Shown: piece by piece, positions 45,330 to 57,006 of the stretch | How positions within the stretch are numbered: position 1 is the stretch's first letter | Layout of the letters: each line of letters starts with the position of its first letter | Origin: Sequoia sempervirens | Lineage: Eukaryota; Streptophyta; Pinopsida; Cupressales; Cupressaceae | Assembly (NCBI GenBank): GCA_007258455.2 | Contig: VDFB02000001.1 | Coordinates: forward strand, 13,687,918-13,751,917 | Reading direction: 5' to 3' | Length of the DNA stretch: 64,000 nucleotides | Notes under the pieces: generated by a model | The model's database searches: none | What the model saw: only the letters and a program-made list of their open reading frames with translations | What the model was told of the DNA's origin: nothing | Position numbers and translations under genes: made by a program

Positions 45330-46156
45330 AGATCGTTGTAAATGGTCTGATCATTTACAAGGGGTGGATATTTTTGGTACCGAGATCAACAATTAAGAAG
45401 AGAATTCTGAGAGCCTTTCATGATGCTCCCATGTTTGGACACTTGAGGTATTTCAAGACATATAGGTAGGTCTAAGAATGCTTCACATGGAAGGGACTCA
45501 AAAAAAAGGTTCTCAAGTATGTGAGGGAGTGCCCTACTTGTCAACAAAATAAACATGAGTACTCTTTCCCAATAGGTTTACTGCAACCGCTTCCCATTCC
45601 TAACTAGAAATGGGAGTGTGTTTCTATGGATTTCATCATGGGTTTTCCCAAGGCCCAGGGAGGGACTGTATTTATGTGGTGGTTGATAGGCTAATGAAAT
45701 TTTCTTATTTCTTTGCGATTGTAACCACATATACAGTAAGTTCCTGAGTCATTTTTGGTAGGAACTATTCAGATTGAGTGGGATAGAGCTCACTCCAAGC
45801 ACTAGCTACCACTTGCAAACATACGAGAAAAATTAAATTATTAATAAGTGGGTGGAGGGATACCTCTAAAATTATATAGCAGGGTAGCAGAAGGCATGGG
45901 TCAAGTGGCTACACTTGGTCGAGTATTGCTACAACACTATGTACCACATGTCTATTTAGATGTCACCATTCATGTCTCTTTATGCTTATGAGGCCTCTAA
46001 CTTCCTGGACTTGTTTGGGGAGAGTAGAGTGCCTAGTGCCAAAGACTTACTTTAGGAGAGCCAAGGAATAATGAAGTCTTTGAAGGAGAATATTCAAAGG
46101 CACATAATCAACATACGCAATATGCAAATTAGCACAAGATTGAGTGCTCTTTTGAG
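45330..46156 (+). pseudogene. integrase of element A, internally deleted
   Basis: The zinc-binding N-terminus is readable: FHDAPMFGH and CPTCQQNKHEYSFP (His/His and Cys/Cys present). The core begins WECVSMDFIMGFPKAQG. After VTTYT about 40 residues that should contain the second catalytic Asp are missing. Then KFLSHFW, ELFRLSGIELTPSTSYHLQT, and a stop at the place of the catalytic Glu. Inactive on three independent counts. Confidence 0.82.
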
Positions 46157-46614
46157 GTGGGTGACATGGTGTATTTGATGATGCAACCATATAGACAATC
46201 CACTCTCAAGAAGAGTGGTGTAGAGAAACTTAAGCCACAGTATTACAAGCCATTCAGGATCTCCAAGAGGATTGGAGAGGTGGCTTATGAGTTAGATCTA
46301 TCAACTGAGAGCATAGTACATAATGTATTCCATGTGTCTCACCTTAAGAAGGCGTTGGGACACAATGTAGTTCCTTCTACAACATTGCCACCCTTGAATG
46401 AAGAGGGGAAGTTGATTCTCATTCTTAAGGCCATTATTGATTTTAGAGAGCATACTTTCAAGAAGGGGGTCATCAAGGAATATCTGGTGAAGCGGAAGGA
46501 TTTGCTGATAGAGGGTGCGATGTGGGATAAAAAGCAGATACTTTCACACTTAGAGCTGAAATTACTTGAGGAAAAGCAATTTTGGGGAGGGCAGATTGTA
46601 ATGTCTCCTTCTTA
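46157..46614 (+). pseudogene. C-terminal integrase/chromodomain region of element A
   Basis: An open frame of 152 codons to TAG 46613-46615 that runs through the start of the 3' LTR. It holds VGDMVYLMMQPYRQSTLKKS, YYKPFRISKRIGEVAYELDL (the GPY/F module) and HNVFHVSHLKKALG. The last part, KEYLVKRKDLLIEGAMWDKK, is a chromodomain-like segment with one aromatic-cage residue changed (VKWKD to VKRKD). Its end, LLEEKQFWGG, overlaps the polypurine tract. Confidence 0.87.
46580..46596 (+). promoter_or_regulatory. polypurine tract of element A
   Basis: ttttggggagggcagat immediately precedes the 3' LTR. It is purine-rich and in the expected place for plus-strand priming. Confidence 0.75.
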
Positions 46615-47881
46615 GGCAGTTGGCAGATGTAGTGGTTAGTCTACCATTTGGTCCTCGTTGGCTAATAAGATGGTGAGGGGACCCTTTTTAAGGGTATTTA
46701 TTGGGTAATCAATCAATCATTTGGTTCTATTTGGTGCTTCCTAACTCTGTGCATTTCAAGGATTCTTTGTGCACCTTCCAAAGCATTATTTGAGCACTTT
46801 TGGATATACTTACTATTTATAGTAAGTCATAGTGGGTCACTGGTATGGTCAGTTGGCAGTATTTCTAATTTGGGCATGTTGAAATATTTATATCTTGGTT
46901 ATATCTGGGCATGCTTATGGTCCAATGTGTTAAGCATTAATAACACTAAATAATACAGTTAAGTTAAATTATTTAATTTTATACATTATTTAAATATATT
47001 AAAAGGACCTTATAAAATGAGGGGATATAAGTGATTTAAAAGAATGCTTTATTACATAAAGTTGGGCACCCAAATTTAAAAGGGGTCATAAGATGAAATT
47101 TTGAAATAAAATAAAATATATTTTATGCCAACTTGGGCGTGGGGGTTTGGAGGTGTATAAAAGCCATTTCATTTGATTTTTGGTTTTTTATATTGGAGAA
47201 TATTTGGAAGAGAAGTTTCCTAGTTGACTAGTTATTCACTTTGTAAGGATGAAAACCCTCACAAAGAACATCATCTACAGGATTGCAAGCTATCCCTAGG
47301 GTGATTGGTTGATAGCTCTATCCAAGGGTTATACATGTGCTTCATTTTTTCAATTTGTAGCTGTATTTTGGAGATATTGTTAGAGGTTATTAGTCAGAAG
47401 GATTGTTTGTGGTATGAGAAGCATTTGAAAAAGGTTTTTGAAGGAGGAAATAGGCATTGTGAGCCCCCATCAAGTAGGTCATACAGTTGCAACAAGTTGT
47501 ACACCTACAACTAGGTGTGTGAGCTTCCCAAGGTAAAACAACGAGGGTTTTGACCTGAAATCACTCCATTTGGTGGCATTAAGGGAAAGAGATCAATTGT
47601 GTAGCAATTTCAAGGCATGATCATGAGGGATTGAGGAGTGGCGTCCAAGTTTGTGAGCTTCTAGTTTGTTGTTCATGAATTTTCAAACCTACAACTATTG
47701 CATTTTACCAATTAGGTAGGATTCCAATGTATTTCTAATGTTATAATAAAATCTATGTTCTATTTCATTTATGCATCTTCCTATCCTTTTAGCTATTTTA
47801 CAAGTATTTATATTTTTAAGTTGCTTGGCAAAAAACACAAAAAAAATAAAAAAAGAAAACTACAAACAGGGAGACATTACA
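46597..47881 (+). repeat. 3' LTR of element A
   Basis: 1285 bp, starts TGTAATGTCTCC and ends GGGAGACATTACA, followed by the target duplication CTTTT at 47882-47886. Confidence 0.92.
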
Positions 47882-47886
47882 CTTTT

Positions 47887-49174
47887 AAAACAAAAACTAA
47901 AAGGGTGGAACAAAACCAATTTTAAGAACATCTTTGAATCTAAAGAAGATTTGGAAGGAGATCTGCAAATACTAAACGAAGAGGTGTTGGACAATGGGAT
48001 GGATGAAGACAAGTATTTGATGGAAAAATCCTTGTCAAACAAGTATGAGGAGATGCTGGAAAGAGAAGAAATCTTTTGGAGGTAGAAATCAAGAGAAATC
48101 TAGATTAGTGAAGGGGATAGGAACACAAAATATTTCCATAATGGCACAAAGGAAAGGATGAACACTAATAGAATAACAAGGATTAAGACATCCAATAGTG
48201 TGGTTCTGGAAAAAATGGAAGACATAGTTGAGAAGGTTGTTGGCTTCTATAAAAATGTGTTAAACAATTAGGACTAGTATGATTTGGGAGCTCAGTAGAA
48301 AATTATAGATAACATCCCTTGGCTGATCACAGCAGAATAAAATGAACAATTATTAAGAGAATTCATGGAAGAGGAGATAAAAGAGGCTCTACATTAGTGC
48401 ATCTTGACAAGTCTCCTGGGCCTGATGGCTTCCCTGGTGTCTTTTTTCAAAAATGTTCGGGAATTGTTGGCAGGGAAGTGTATGAAGCAATAGAAGATTC
48501 AAGAAGGACAATTAATGTACAAAGAGAGATAAATAATACATTAATAGCTTTGATAACCAAAAAGAGAAACCCTCATCTCTGGATGAATTTAGGCCAATCT
48601 CTTTGTGTAATACAATTTACAAAATTCTATTCAAGGCTATTGAAAATAGGTTAAAGAGGATCCTCCCATCCATAATTTTGGATGAGTAGATAGGTTTTGT
48701 GACCAAGAGGTCTATATTGGATGGTATAATCATAGTGTAAGAGATCATTCACTCAATCCAAAAAACAAAGAGAAAGTATGTTGTTAAAATTGGATATAAA
48801 GAATGCCTATGATTGGGTGGAATGACAATTTTTATTTAAATTTATGGAGGCCTTTGGATTTCACAAACAATGGTTAGATTGGATCTTCAACTATGTGGCA
48901 AAACCCAATTTTTATGTGCTCATAAATGGCTCCTCGAAAGGTTTTTTTGAGGTGTCTAGAGGACTAAGACAAGGTGATCCATTGCCTCCATTCCTATTCA
49001 TCATCATGGATGAAGAACTTGAAAGAAATTTAAGAAAATCCAACATTGAATGAAAGATAATAGGTGTTCAAATCACCAACTACGTTCCCCTAGTAATGCA
49101 TCAACAATTTGCTGACAACACTATGCTATTTGGGGCTACACAAAGAAGGGAGGCTCAAAAATTGAAGGAGATTC
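47887..49174 (+). pseudogene. L1-type LINE, 3' part: reverse transcriptase
   Basis: Continues the LINE cut at 15082: LKQKLKGWNKTNFKNIFESK, a Glu/Asp-rich linker, then GDRNTKYFHNGTKER. RT motifs follow in order: LDKSPGPDGFPGVFFQK (48397 onwards), a TG-F motif region near 48690, MLLKLDIKNAYDW with a frameshift, GFHKQWLDWIFNYVAKPNFY, and GLRQGDPLPPFLF at 48961. The catalytic box is FADN (49108-49119) where FADD is expected, so the second Asp is lost. About 20 codons later the LINE stops at a junction with gypsy family F/H. The thumb, RNase H region and poly(A) tail are missing. Confidence 0.88.
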
Positions 49175-49893
49175 TAGTTGATGACGATGCTCCTTCTTTT
49201 TAAAATGTATGTTGGTGATGAATGGGCCTCCTCAGAATTCACCCCCAATGGGCTTGGTGATTATAAGATTGACCCTTCTAACTTTGACATTCCTTCATTT
49301 AACAAGGATTCATAAATTCCTACTAGAATAAATCCTTTTTCTTTTGTGAATTTAGCTAGAATCTTTCTCAAACATGCACTTATACTTCTCATTTTTTAAA
49401 GGCTAGTGATGTTGATTCTCCTCCCTCTGATTTGGAGACACATTACATGCTTGGATTTAAAATTATTTCTAAGCATGGTTACAAAGGAAATGGTCTTGAG
49501 TGCATGGAACAAGGAGTTAAGGTCTTTATGGAACCAATACCTTTCCTTTTGAAAAGTTAAACTTTTATCCATAAGAGAAAGAATGGCTTCATGCTCCTTA
49601 TCCTTTATCTAAGAAAATTAATATCTTGTTGAGGCTTCTCAAAGCCCACCTAATCACTTTATTGAAATGAAGGGAAATGTGGGAATGGAGTGTGGTATGC
49701 GTCCCTAAAGTGGAGAGCATAAAAAGGGTTGTCCTCCTAATCACAAACCCACCTTTTCCAATTTCATTAGGAAGAAGGATAGTGCCACAAGAGATTAGAA
49801 TTGACCTACAACCCTTAAGTTGAGTCAAATCCACGTTTTGGGACACTAGGTGATCTCTTCTTCCTTATGATAGAAAAGTGTAAAATATGACTA
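49175..49893 (+). pseudogene. fragment F of the G-patch LTR family
   Basis: Matches the segment at 60030-60600 in sequence and order: gcctcctcagaattcacccc against the part around 60085, then DLETHYMLGFKIISKHGYKG followed by NGLECMEQGVKVFMEP. The second part resembles a G-patch (hGYKGxGLGxxxQG) as found after the protease in several plant gypsy elements. It joins the LINE abruptly on the left and is cut on the right by the LTR of element G. Confidence 0.6.
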
Positions 49894-51301
49894 TGCACTT
49901 TGGGGAGATAAACTAAAAATAATAAATGAACTCAATTATACAATGTGAGACTTGTTCAATGTGGATTTAAACCATAATACTAATAGAAAATACAAATTTT
50001 CAAGAAGATCTAAGGGTTGCAAGATGATATCTATCAATCCAAAAAATCTTATCCTAAAAACCTATAGCAAGACACATTAGCCAAATCTAGACACCCCAAT
50101 ATATGACTAAAAGACACTTTTGGGAGATGAATACAAGTGCATTAATGATCTAATAACTGAGATGTACCACTTGGAATACAAATTATTATGATAATACTAT
50201 AAAAAAACAATCACTAAATAGAAGATGTGAGAAGGTTAAGATGGTTTGTACACGGCTCCAAAAGTGTCGTACAAGCGTCCTATTTTGGCAAATGTGTCCT
50301 TGTAACTTTTTCTAAAAATTATTTTTGCAGTCCTCTGATGTTGGATCTAAGGATCTAATTTCTCCAGGTTTTATTGTCTCGAATTTTTTTTATGTAAATG
50401 AGTTTCCATATCTTGACAACTTTGCACTTTTGATCCAATTTCACTCCACCTATAAATCTGTAAATACACAAAGAGGAGAAAAATGTGTATTTTTGGTGTA
50501 TAAGGATTTTCCTTGGTCAAACCTTAGTTTGGTAATTAAACCTTGAGAAAGAAAAGAAATCATAAATGGAAGGTATGATGAATGAACACTAACTTGTTGC
50601 AACTCACCAAACCCTTTAATGGCTGCCCTTGGAGGACTAAAGTCTAACGCATCACTCCAAAGATTAGATCTTGCATGGAATGGCTTGATTGGATGCTGAA
50701 TTTGACACTTGATTTGATACTTGAATGCTTGAAACCTACATCACAATGTTAGCTCCAAAAACATGCATGAACACATAAGTCTTGACATGATGATTGGATC
50801 TTGATTGCTGCAACAAATGATTCTCTTCAATGCTCACGAATACTCTTGACAATAATGCTTGATCATAAGAAGTTCTCCCAAATCAAATCTAGTTTCAAAT
50901 GATAAAAATATCTTGTATTTATAATGTTTATTTAATTCCCTAAAAATTAGATCCCCATAGCCAAGTCTAAATTCAAATATTTTGGTGCCACCACTGACAT
51001 ATCCAAATTTGGAGGGAAACAAGGTAGCAAGACACTTTCTCCCAAGGGCGAATGGGTCCATGTCCCATTATGGTGAATGAGTCCTAGACCTATTTTTTCC
51101 AAAATTTAAGGTGTCGGGGGCAAAGTATTAGATGAATGTATTTGTTTGATGTTTGCAATTTATTAAAAGTGGTGCAAATGGACTATGGAATACATAATTT
51201 TAGGATATTATGGGGTCAATTAGAGGCTTAATTAAGTCCAATTAATTAAGGGGATGCAAACATAGTGTGAAAATATAAAGGTGTATATTTTTCTACACTA
51301 C
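49894..51301 (-). repeat. 3' LTR of element G
   Basis: About 1.4 kb. The ends match 55146-55589: ggcgaatgggtcc with tggtgaatgagtcc at 51048-51085, and attttaggatattatggggt with gggatgcaaacatagtgtga at 51197-51270. Confidence 0.75.
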
Positions 51302-51316
51302 GTTTAGCCCCCACTT

Positions 51317-52639
51317 TAGTGAGAGGATAACCCCTACGCACACACTCACACTAAAATAGACAAATATACATCAAGAGGGGTCCAAGTGCACAAATATCAA
51401 TGGGATAGGATGACAAAGATCAAGGAGGTTGTGTAAGCCCCCAGGATCTAAGATCCTATGGAAAACCACCATAAGTACAAAGGGACACACATGAATGTAT
51501 GATATGAAGTAGCAAGACAAGATACACAAACATACAATATCAAAATTAATGCAAAGAGGAAAGAAATATGGACTAGCAAGTTGTATTATGCCACATCCAT
51601 CAAATACACCCATTAGGATGTAAAATCACTTATGAAACACATGACTCCACAAGAAAGAAATTTGTGTTATGCTTGGTGGTCATGAAAAATACGCTCACAA
51701 GGGCTAGTGCAGTCTGATATACACTAGGTGATCCCTCAAGACAAATATGAGAAACACACACTAGATCAGTATGTACAGGCACAAAAAGGCGCCTGATGGG
51801 AAAGTTATGCTAGGCCTACAGGATCCCATATGCCAACCACTCCAAAATTTATACTCCTTGATAACTTTGATAAGGAAACACAACCTGATCAATATGCTAA
51901 CGAAGATTGAAGATGGGAATACTAGGAAACAATTCATCAGGGCATGAGAAGTGCATCTCTCAAGCCTAGAATTCATCATGTTCCACCATAGGCTTCAATC
52001 AAAAATTTCAATGCTAATAATAAAACAATGCCAATGGAAAGGTCACACTTCCTAAAAGATGTGTGTTATCATCACTAAGAAAGGAACATGCAAACAATGA
52101 GCGGAGGAAAATATTCCCCCCACTTAAAATGTCAACATACTTGCTATGTTGGTATTTTAAGTAGAAAGAGAGGAAGAGAGGATCCTTGAAAAGAAAGCAC
52201 ACCTCCCAAAAAACTTGTTATCCTTGCCCTCTATGCGTAGAGACAAAAATAACCACCAAATTTTATCATGTTGTTGCCATGAGAAATATGGTTGCACTTA
52301 AGATTGTACCACCATGAATGGTAATGAGAAAGACACATAAAGCTACTAATGTCACATAGTGATGAGCAACATGATAGGATGAAAATCATTATCAATTAGA
52401 GGAAATAGATGCATCAACACAAGAGCACCACAATCCTTAAGATGTTAAATTTTGTTAGTCAAATCCATACATTTATTAGTAGAATGGCCATGAACGCTAT
52501 GATATGCACAAAATGAGCTCTTGTTGTAAAATTTCTTTCATGTTCTTGGAGGGAGAGATATCAAGAAAGCTTGGAGAAGCCTCAACAAGGTATCCTATTG
52601 ATCAATAGTAGATGTTCCTTTCTTTTATGACAAAGATAT
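51317..52639 (-). other. element G interior, no coding signal
   Basis: 1.3 kb between the polypurine tract and the G-patch piece. Small frames exist but none shows a known motif. The RT/integrase block expected in an autonomous gypsy element is absent here. Confidence 0.6.
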
Positions 52640-53560
52640 TTATTGGGTAGTACAAGGTGTCATACATACACAAGATTCTTTTGATTGTGAGATTTTGTAT
52701 TCTCTTGTAAAGGAGGGTGTAAAATCTAATGAACCCAAATCATTACTAAGACATGTGTTTGAAGATGTCCTAGGAGTGTTTTGTGCAATGGCATTGATAT
52801 TGAGCAAAGGTTTATTTGATGTTTTTGTTTCTTTTGAAGGAAAATAACCAAGACCACTAGTTGTTTCTTGTGTGTTAGGCTCTATAGGGACATGAATACC
52901 TTGTTTTCTAGCACCACATCGTTTTCTGTTATAGCCCAGTTGTTTCAAAAGTTCATATCATCTTCCATATTTTTTTTCCATTTCTTTTGGATTTGGTGGT
53001 CTCATGATCACACTTGTCATATGTGGATGTATAATTATTGTTTTCCTCTTCTTTTCTAAAAGTTGTGGACTCACATTCTTTTGATGACTCAACTTGTGTT
53101 GATACTATGGAAACTTCTTTCTCTTTTCTTGATTTGTATGTAATCTTGTAGTCTCCCATGAATGTAGGTGTAAAATCCAATGAATCCCAATCATCATCCA
53201 ATAGATTTCTAAATTCTTCAATATTCTTCTCTTTTTCTTCCTCTTGTATAGGTTATACTTCTAAAATTGGTATCAATGTTTTCAAAGAAATTTCCTTGTC
53301 TTTCTCAGTGTGCAAACAACTTTTTGGTTGAAGGTCAGCCTTGATTGTATAAACCTTGTTTTTATAGACATAATCCATTAAACGATGAAGAGTTAAAGGT
53401 ACACCATTCATTTCATGGATCCATGGTCTACCCAAAAGAAGATTGTGTGAGAGATCTTGAGGCATGACATGGATAGGAGTTTGCAATGTGACATGTCCAA
53501 CTCTAATAGGAAATGTTATCACACCAGGTGGTTGTTTTCCCACATTATCAAATCAATGAA
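52640..53560 (-). pseudogene. protease and G-patch region of element G
   Basis: Minus strand, 53543-53253: VITFPIRVGHVTLQTPIHVM, then LSHNLLLGRPWIHEMNGVPL, which is the C-terminal half of a gypsy aspartic protease (LLLGRPWIH box). Downstream, SLDFTPTFMGDYKITYK is followed by a charged linker. At 52948-52885 comes MKQLGYNRKRCGARKQGIHV, a damaged G-patch (normally LGYxGxGLGxxxQG), then PNTQETTSGLGYF and a second SLDFTPSFTREYKIS unit. The active-site DTG half lies upstream near 53570-53680 in broken frames (for example around INSNNDGSILNV). Confidence 0.75.
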
Positions 53561-54299
53561 CAAATAAAGAATTAGGTTCAATCATAGTCTTGTCCACTCC
53601 AATCTTTTCTAAAAGTTTCACTCTACACACATTAAGAATCGAACCATTGTCAATGTGAGTTCATTTTATCCCACACTTACTAATGACATCCACAACCATC
53701 AAAGCTTCATTTTTTGTGTGTTTCCAATGGAGGTAACTCATCTTGATGAAAGACAATGTCAATGCTAACTGAGTTCATACCTTGAATTAGGGCTGCTACA
53801 TCATTTGGTTGCGCACTAAGAGGAATAACAACTTTTGGTAAGGAATTTTGAAGCACACTATGATAATTAGGTGATGCTTGGATAAGGTCCCATAAGGAAA
53901 TCTTAGTAGGAGTGTTGCAAAGTTATTCTACAAGGTCATATTCTTTACCAATACGCTATGAGATATTAGGTGTGGGTGGTAGATATGGTTAAGGTAATGG
54001 AATGGATGTTGGATTTTGTCTTGGTTGCTAATTATTTCTAGTGTTATATGTATGAGCAACTGTATTATAACTTGGTTGTTGCAAAACATTGTTACTAGTG
54101 AGTTGTCTTGCAAAATTCAAAATGTCCTAGAGGTTTTGGTTGGTGTTTAGGTGGTCCTATGATAGAAGTGGCTTAGGAGATGACTTGGGAGGTCCAATAA
54201 TTAAAGGAATTGTAGGAGGTTTAGTAATCAAGGGAGACCTAATGTTCAAGACCTCAATAGACTTATCCTTATTTTAATGATCTTCTAGCAAGAAGTATA

Positions 54300-55000
54300 A
54301 TGTCACCTTATCATCTTCATCTAAGGAAGCCACATTACTATTGTTTGAAAAAAATGTATCAATTCTATCATCCTCTTGCACTATGATATATTCCCTAATA
54401 GGAGAGTTTGAAGAGAGGGAGAAACAAGATTCTCATGACACTCAATGAGTGGATCTTTTAACACCAAAATATATTCTTCACAAATAGGATAGATATTTGG
54501 AGAAGGGAAACTATGATTTTCATGATTATCTATGATTACATGTCCCCTTTCACTAAAATACTCTCACAAGTAGGAGATGAATGGAGACTAGGTAAAGTGA
54601 TGTTAAGAAATGTGTCAATGATCTCATCCTCTTGTGCCATACTATGTTCCCAAGTAGGAGAGTTTTTAGGAGAGGAGCAAACAATATTCTCATGACTCTC
54701 AATGATTGTATCTTTTAACATCAAGATACCTTCATCACAAGCAGGAGAGGTATCAGAAGAAGAGCAACTATGATTGTCATGATTGTCTATGCTTGCATCC
54801 TCTGGTATCAAAATATCCTCATGAATAGGAGATGTATTAGGGGATTAGTGAAGGATGGACAATGTACTATTAAAGAATGTGTCAACAATTTCATTCTCTT
54901 GCACTAAGAGACTCTCATAACTAGGAAAGATAGTGGAAGAATGACTAACATCCTTGTTAATGAAACATAAAAAATAGGTTTATCAAAATGAGATTATTGG
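54300..55000 (-). repeat. short tandem peptide repeats in gag-like region of element G
   Basis: On the minus strand a unit of about 30 residues recurs. Pieces are DEGILMLKDTIIESHENIVC, SSPKNSPTWEHSMAQEDEII and DTFLNITLPSLHSSPTCESI, with shared marks SSP/SPT, a Cys or Trp, and D-x-IID. One unit open at 54536-54811. The same peptide (LAQVDEITNTFLNVTLPSLH) occurs on the plus strand at 58748-58810 in element H, which ties the two elements together. Confidence 0.6.
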
Positions 55001-55145
55001 ATATATGATGCACATATCTTTCTTGTTTCATTACGAAAAATATATCCCCAAAGGTAGGATTGAGTTTCAACCCATAGGCGAGTCAACCCTATTGGAGATC
55101 TTTGTTGATTTTCCTTATGAAAAGACAGGGTAAATATACTTGGAA

Positions 55146-55589
55146 TGCACTTTTGGGAGAAAAACCAAAAATACTAAATGAACTCAATTATGCAATGTGA
55201 AACTTGAATCATCAATTTAAAGCATAACATAATAAAAAACAATAGACTTCTAGAAGATATGACAAGGGTAAGACACCATGCACATGTCACCAAAAGTTAT
55301 TGTTGAGTGTCCTCAAGGGACAAATTCTCCCTAGGGCGAATGGGTCCTTGTCCCGATATGGTGAATGAGTCCAAGGCCTATTTTTTAACAAAATTTAAGG
55401 TGTCAAGGGAAGTATTAGATGAATGCATTTGTTTAATGTTTGAAATTTATTAAAAGTGGTGCAAATGGGCTATGAAATACACAATTTTAGGATATTATGG
55501 GGTCAATTAGAGGCTTGATTAAGTCCACTTAATTAAGGGGATGCAAACATAGTGTGAAAGTGTAAAGGTGTACATTTTTCTACACTACA
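55146..55589 (-). repeat. 5' LTR of element G, internally deleted
   Basis: About 440 bp, keeping both ends of the 1.4-kb LTR at 49894-51301. It ends ctacactaca on the plus strand. Confidence 0.7.
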
Positions 55590-57006
55590 TCTACATATAA
55601 GATATTTCATAAATATGCCAAACAAAACTTCCTTTGATAAGTAAGAGGTATTTTACATAGCATGTCAAATTGTGATATTGCTATCAAGATTCAACCATGT
55701 AGTTTTACGAGTCAAACTCATTGACCCATGTTTCATGAGTAGTGGTTCACAAGAACCCATCTCTCATGATAATGAATGATCCACTTAATAGTTTTTGTTT
55801 GATGCATTTCCCTCTTTTGTCCTTAATTTTCATATATAGGTTGTTGACATTTGTTTGCATGAGGACAATATAGATGTGGCTAAACTTGATAACAAAATTG
55901 TTGAGATAAATATTAGTGTAGTCATTGATTTTCAATTTGAAGACCTTCCCACCGAAGAATGCAAAAATGGTGATCATGTGGTTGCATATAAGATTTTTTT
56001 ATTTCTTCACATGAGGTTTCTCGTGGGTCTAATATTTTTTTGAATAAATGTGCATCAATATGTGTGATAGTGAGGTATGTTTGTTGCTTGGTGTCCTTGA
56101 AATGAACAATGTTGAATGCAATGTTGTTCTTTACAATGAAGATGTGACTTCTGATGATTGGGGAATGATGGTGTGCCTATGTTTAAGTGTTTCGCTTAAG
56201 ACAAACATACAATTTGTAATGAAGTTGAGGAGCAACAAATATACAAAGTTGATGACTGGCCAATAGCCCAAGTTTCTTACATGTCAAAGATTCAAAATTT
56301 TCAATTTGATGTGTGTGAGGAAAAGCTACAGGTTAGCAAGTTAGTATGGCATATGTTTCATTAAAATTTGAGTTGGGAGCATTTTTTTTCTTCAATTTAG
56401 TTTATGAGTTCAACATATATGATGAAGTTTATGTTTATGTTGAGGATAACGTCATTCTTCAAGTTGTTCCCTTGGCTATTTTGGACTTTAATGATATATC
56501 ATGGCATGGTTGAAAGGCCTATTTCTTGTGGTTTCCTTGTAATGGAAAAATTAATTGTGGGGATAGCATTCACTTTTTTGGAGGCAACCATAGGTCTATG
56601 CATGAGAGAAAGAGGCCAAAGTTGTTATAGTTGGGTGATGAAGATAGTTTGAAGTTGTGAGAGACTAGTTCCTTCAATGGGATTGTATTTGATAGCACCA
56701 CATGCTCATGACCATGTGTCATGGGTATTCATGTAGGGCCTGACCTGAAAAAATAATGTGGTAAGTTTGTGCAGCCATATCTTCAATGTCCATGTGACTA
56801 CACATCATTGGTTACACATTTTTCTTCTTCTTTGTAAATATATTGTGTCTTGTCTTGTATATACTATTATTTCTATGTAGTCATGATCCCTATTTTTCAT
56901 GATGAAGTGTAAGTCGATCTTGATCCCTTTGTTATTTCATTTTAGTTCTCTCCAAGAGATATAGATCCTTGTACCTACAAGGGATACACGTCCCCAATCA
57001 GAGCCA
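55590..57006 (+). other. unidentified region, possible continuation of F
   Basis: Small frames in two phases (55855-56043, 56048-56266, 56404-56652) give pieces such as NKIVEINISVVIDFQFEDLP and VYVYVEDNVILQVVPLAILD. They have some look of decayed coding sequence but match nothing I know. If F and the 57007 LTR belong together, this would be the 3' interior of F interrupted by G. Confidence 0.35.

Larger units (their letters stand above)
15083..47881 (+). mobile_element. Ty3/gypsy retrotransposon A (chromovirus-like), nested host
   Basis: Bounded by LTRs at 15083-16377 and 46597-47881 that begin TGTAAT and end (T)ACA. The target duplication CTTTT lies at 15078-15082 and 47882-47886. Removing A and one duplication copy restores the LINE frame exactly (VSKLKL then LKQKLKGWNK). 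The total span is 32.8 kb because element B lies inside its gag; without B, A is about 7.3 kb, a normal gypsy length. Order gag, protease, RT, RNase H, integrase, C-terminal chromodomain-like region. All domains are broken. By eye the LTRs differ at more than a tenth of sites, so A is old. Confidence 0.92.
49894..55589 (-). mobile_element. non-autonomous LTR element G (protease and G-patch, no RT)
   Basis: Direct repeats at 49894-51301 and 55146-55589 begin (minus strand) TGTAGTGTAG and end near GTGCA. The minus-strand polypurine tract aaagtgggggctaaa (51302-51316) touches the left LTR, so the element reads right to left. The order on the minus strand is 5' LTR, a repeat-rich gag-like region, protease (53543-53253), G-patch (52948-52640), 1.3 kb without ORFs, PPT, 3' LTR. 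No RT, RNase H or integrase was seen. Flanks gacta and tctac do not form a clear target duplication. The right LTR has lost about 960 bp. Confidence 0.7.
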
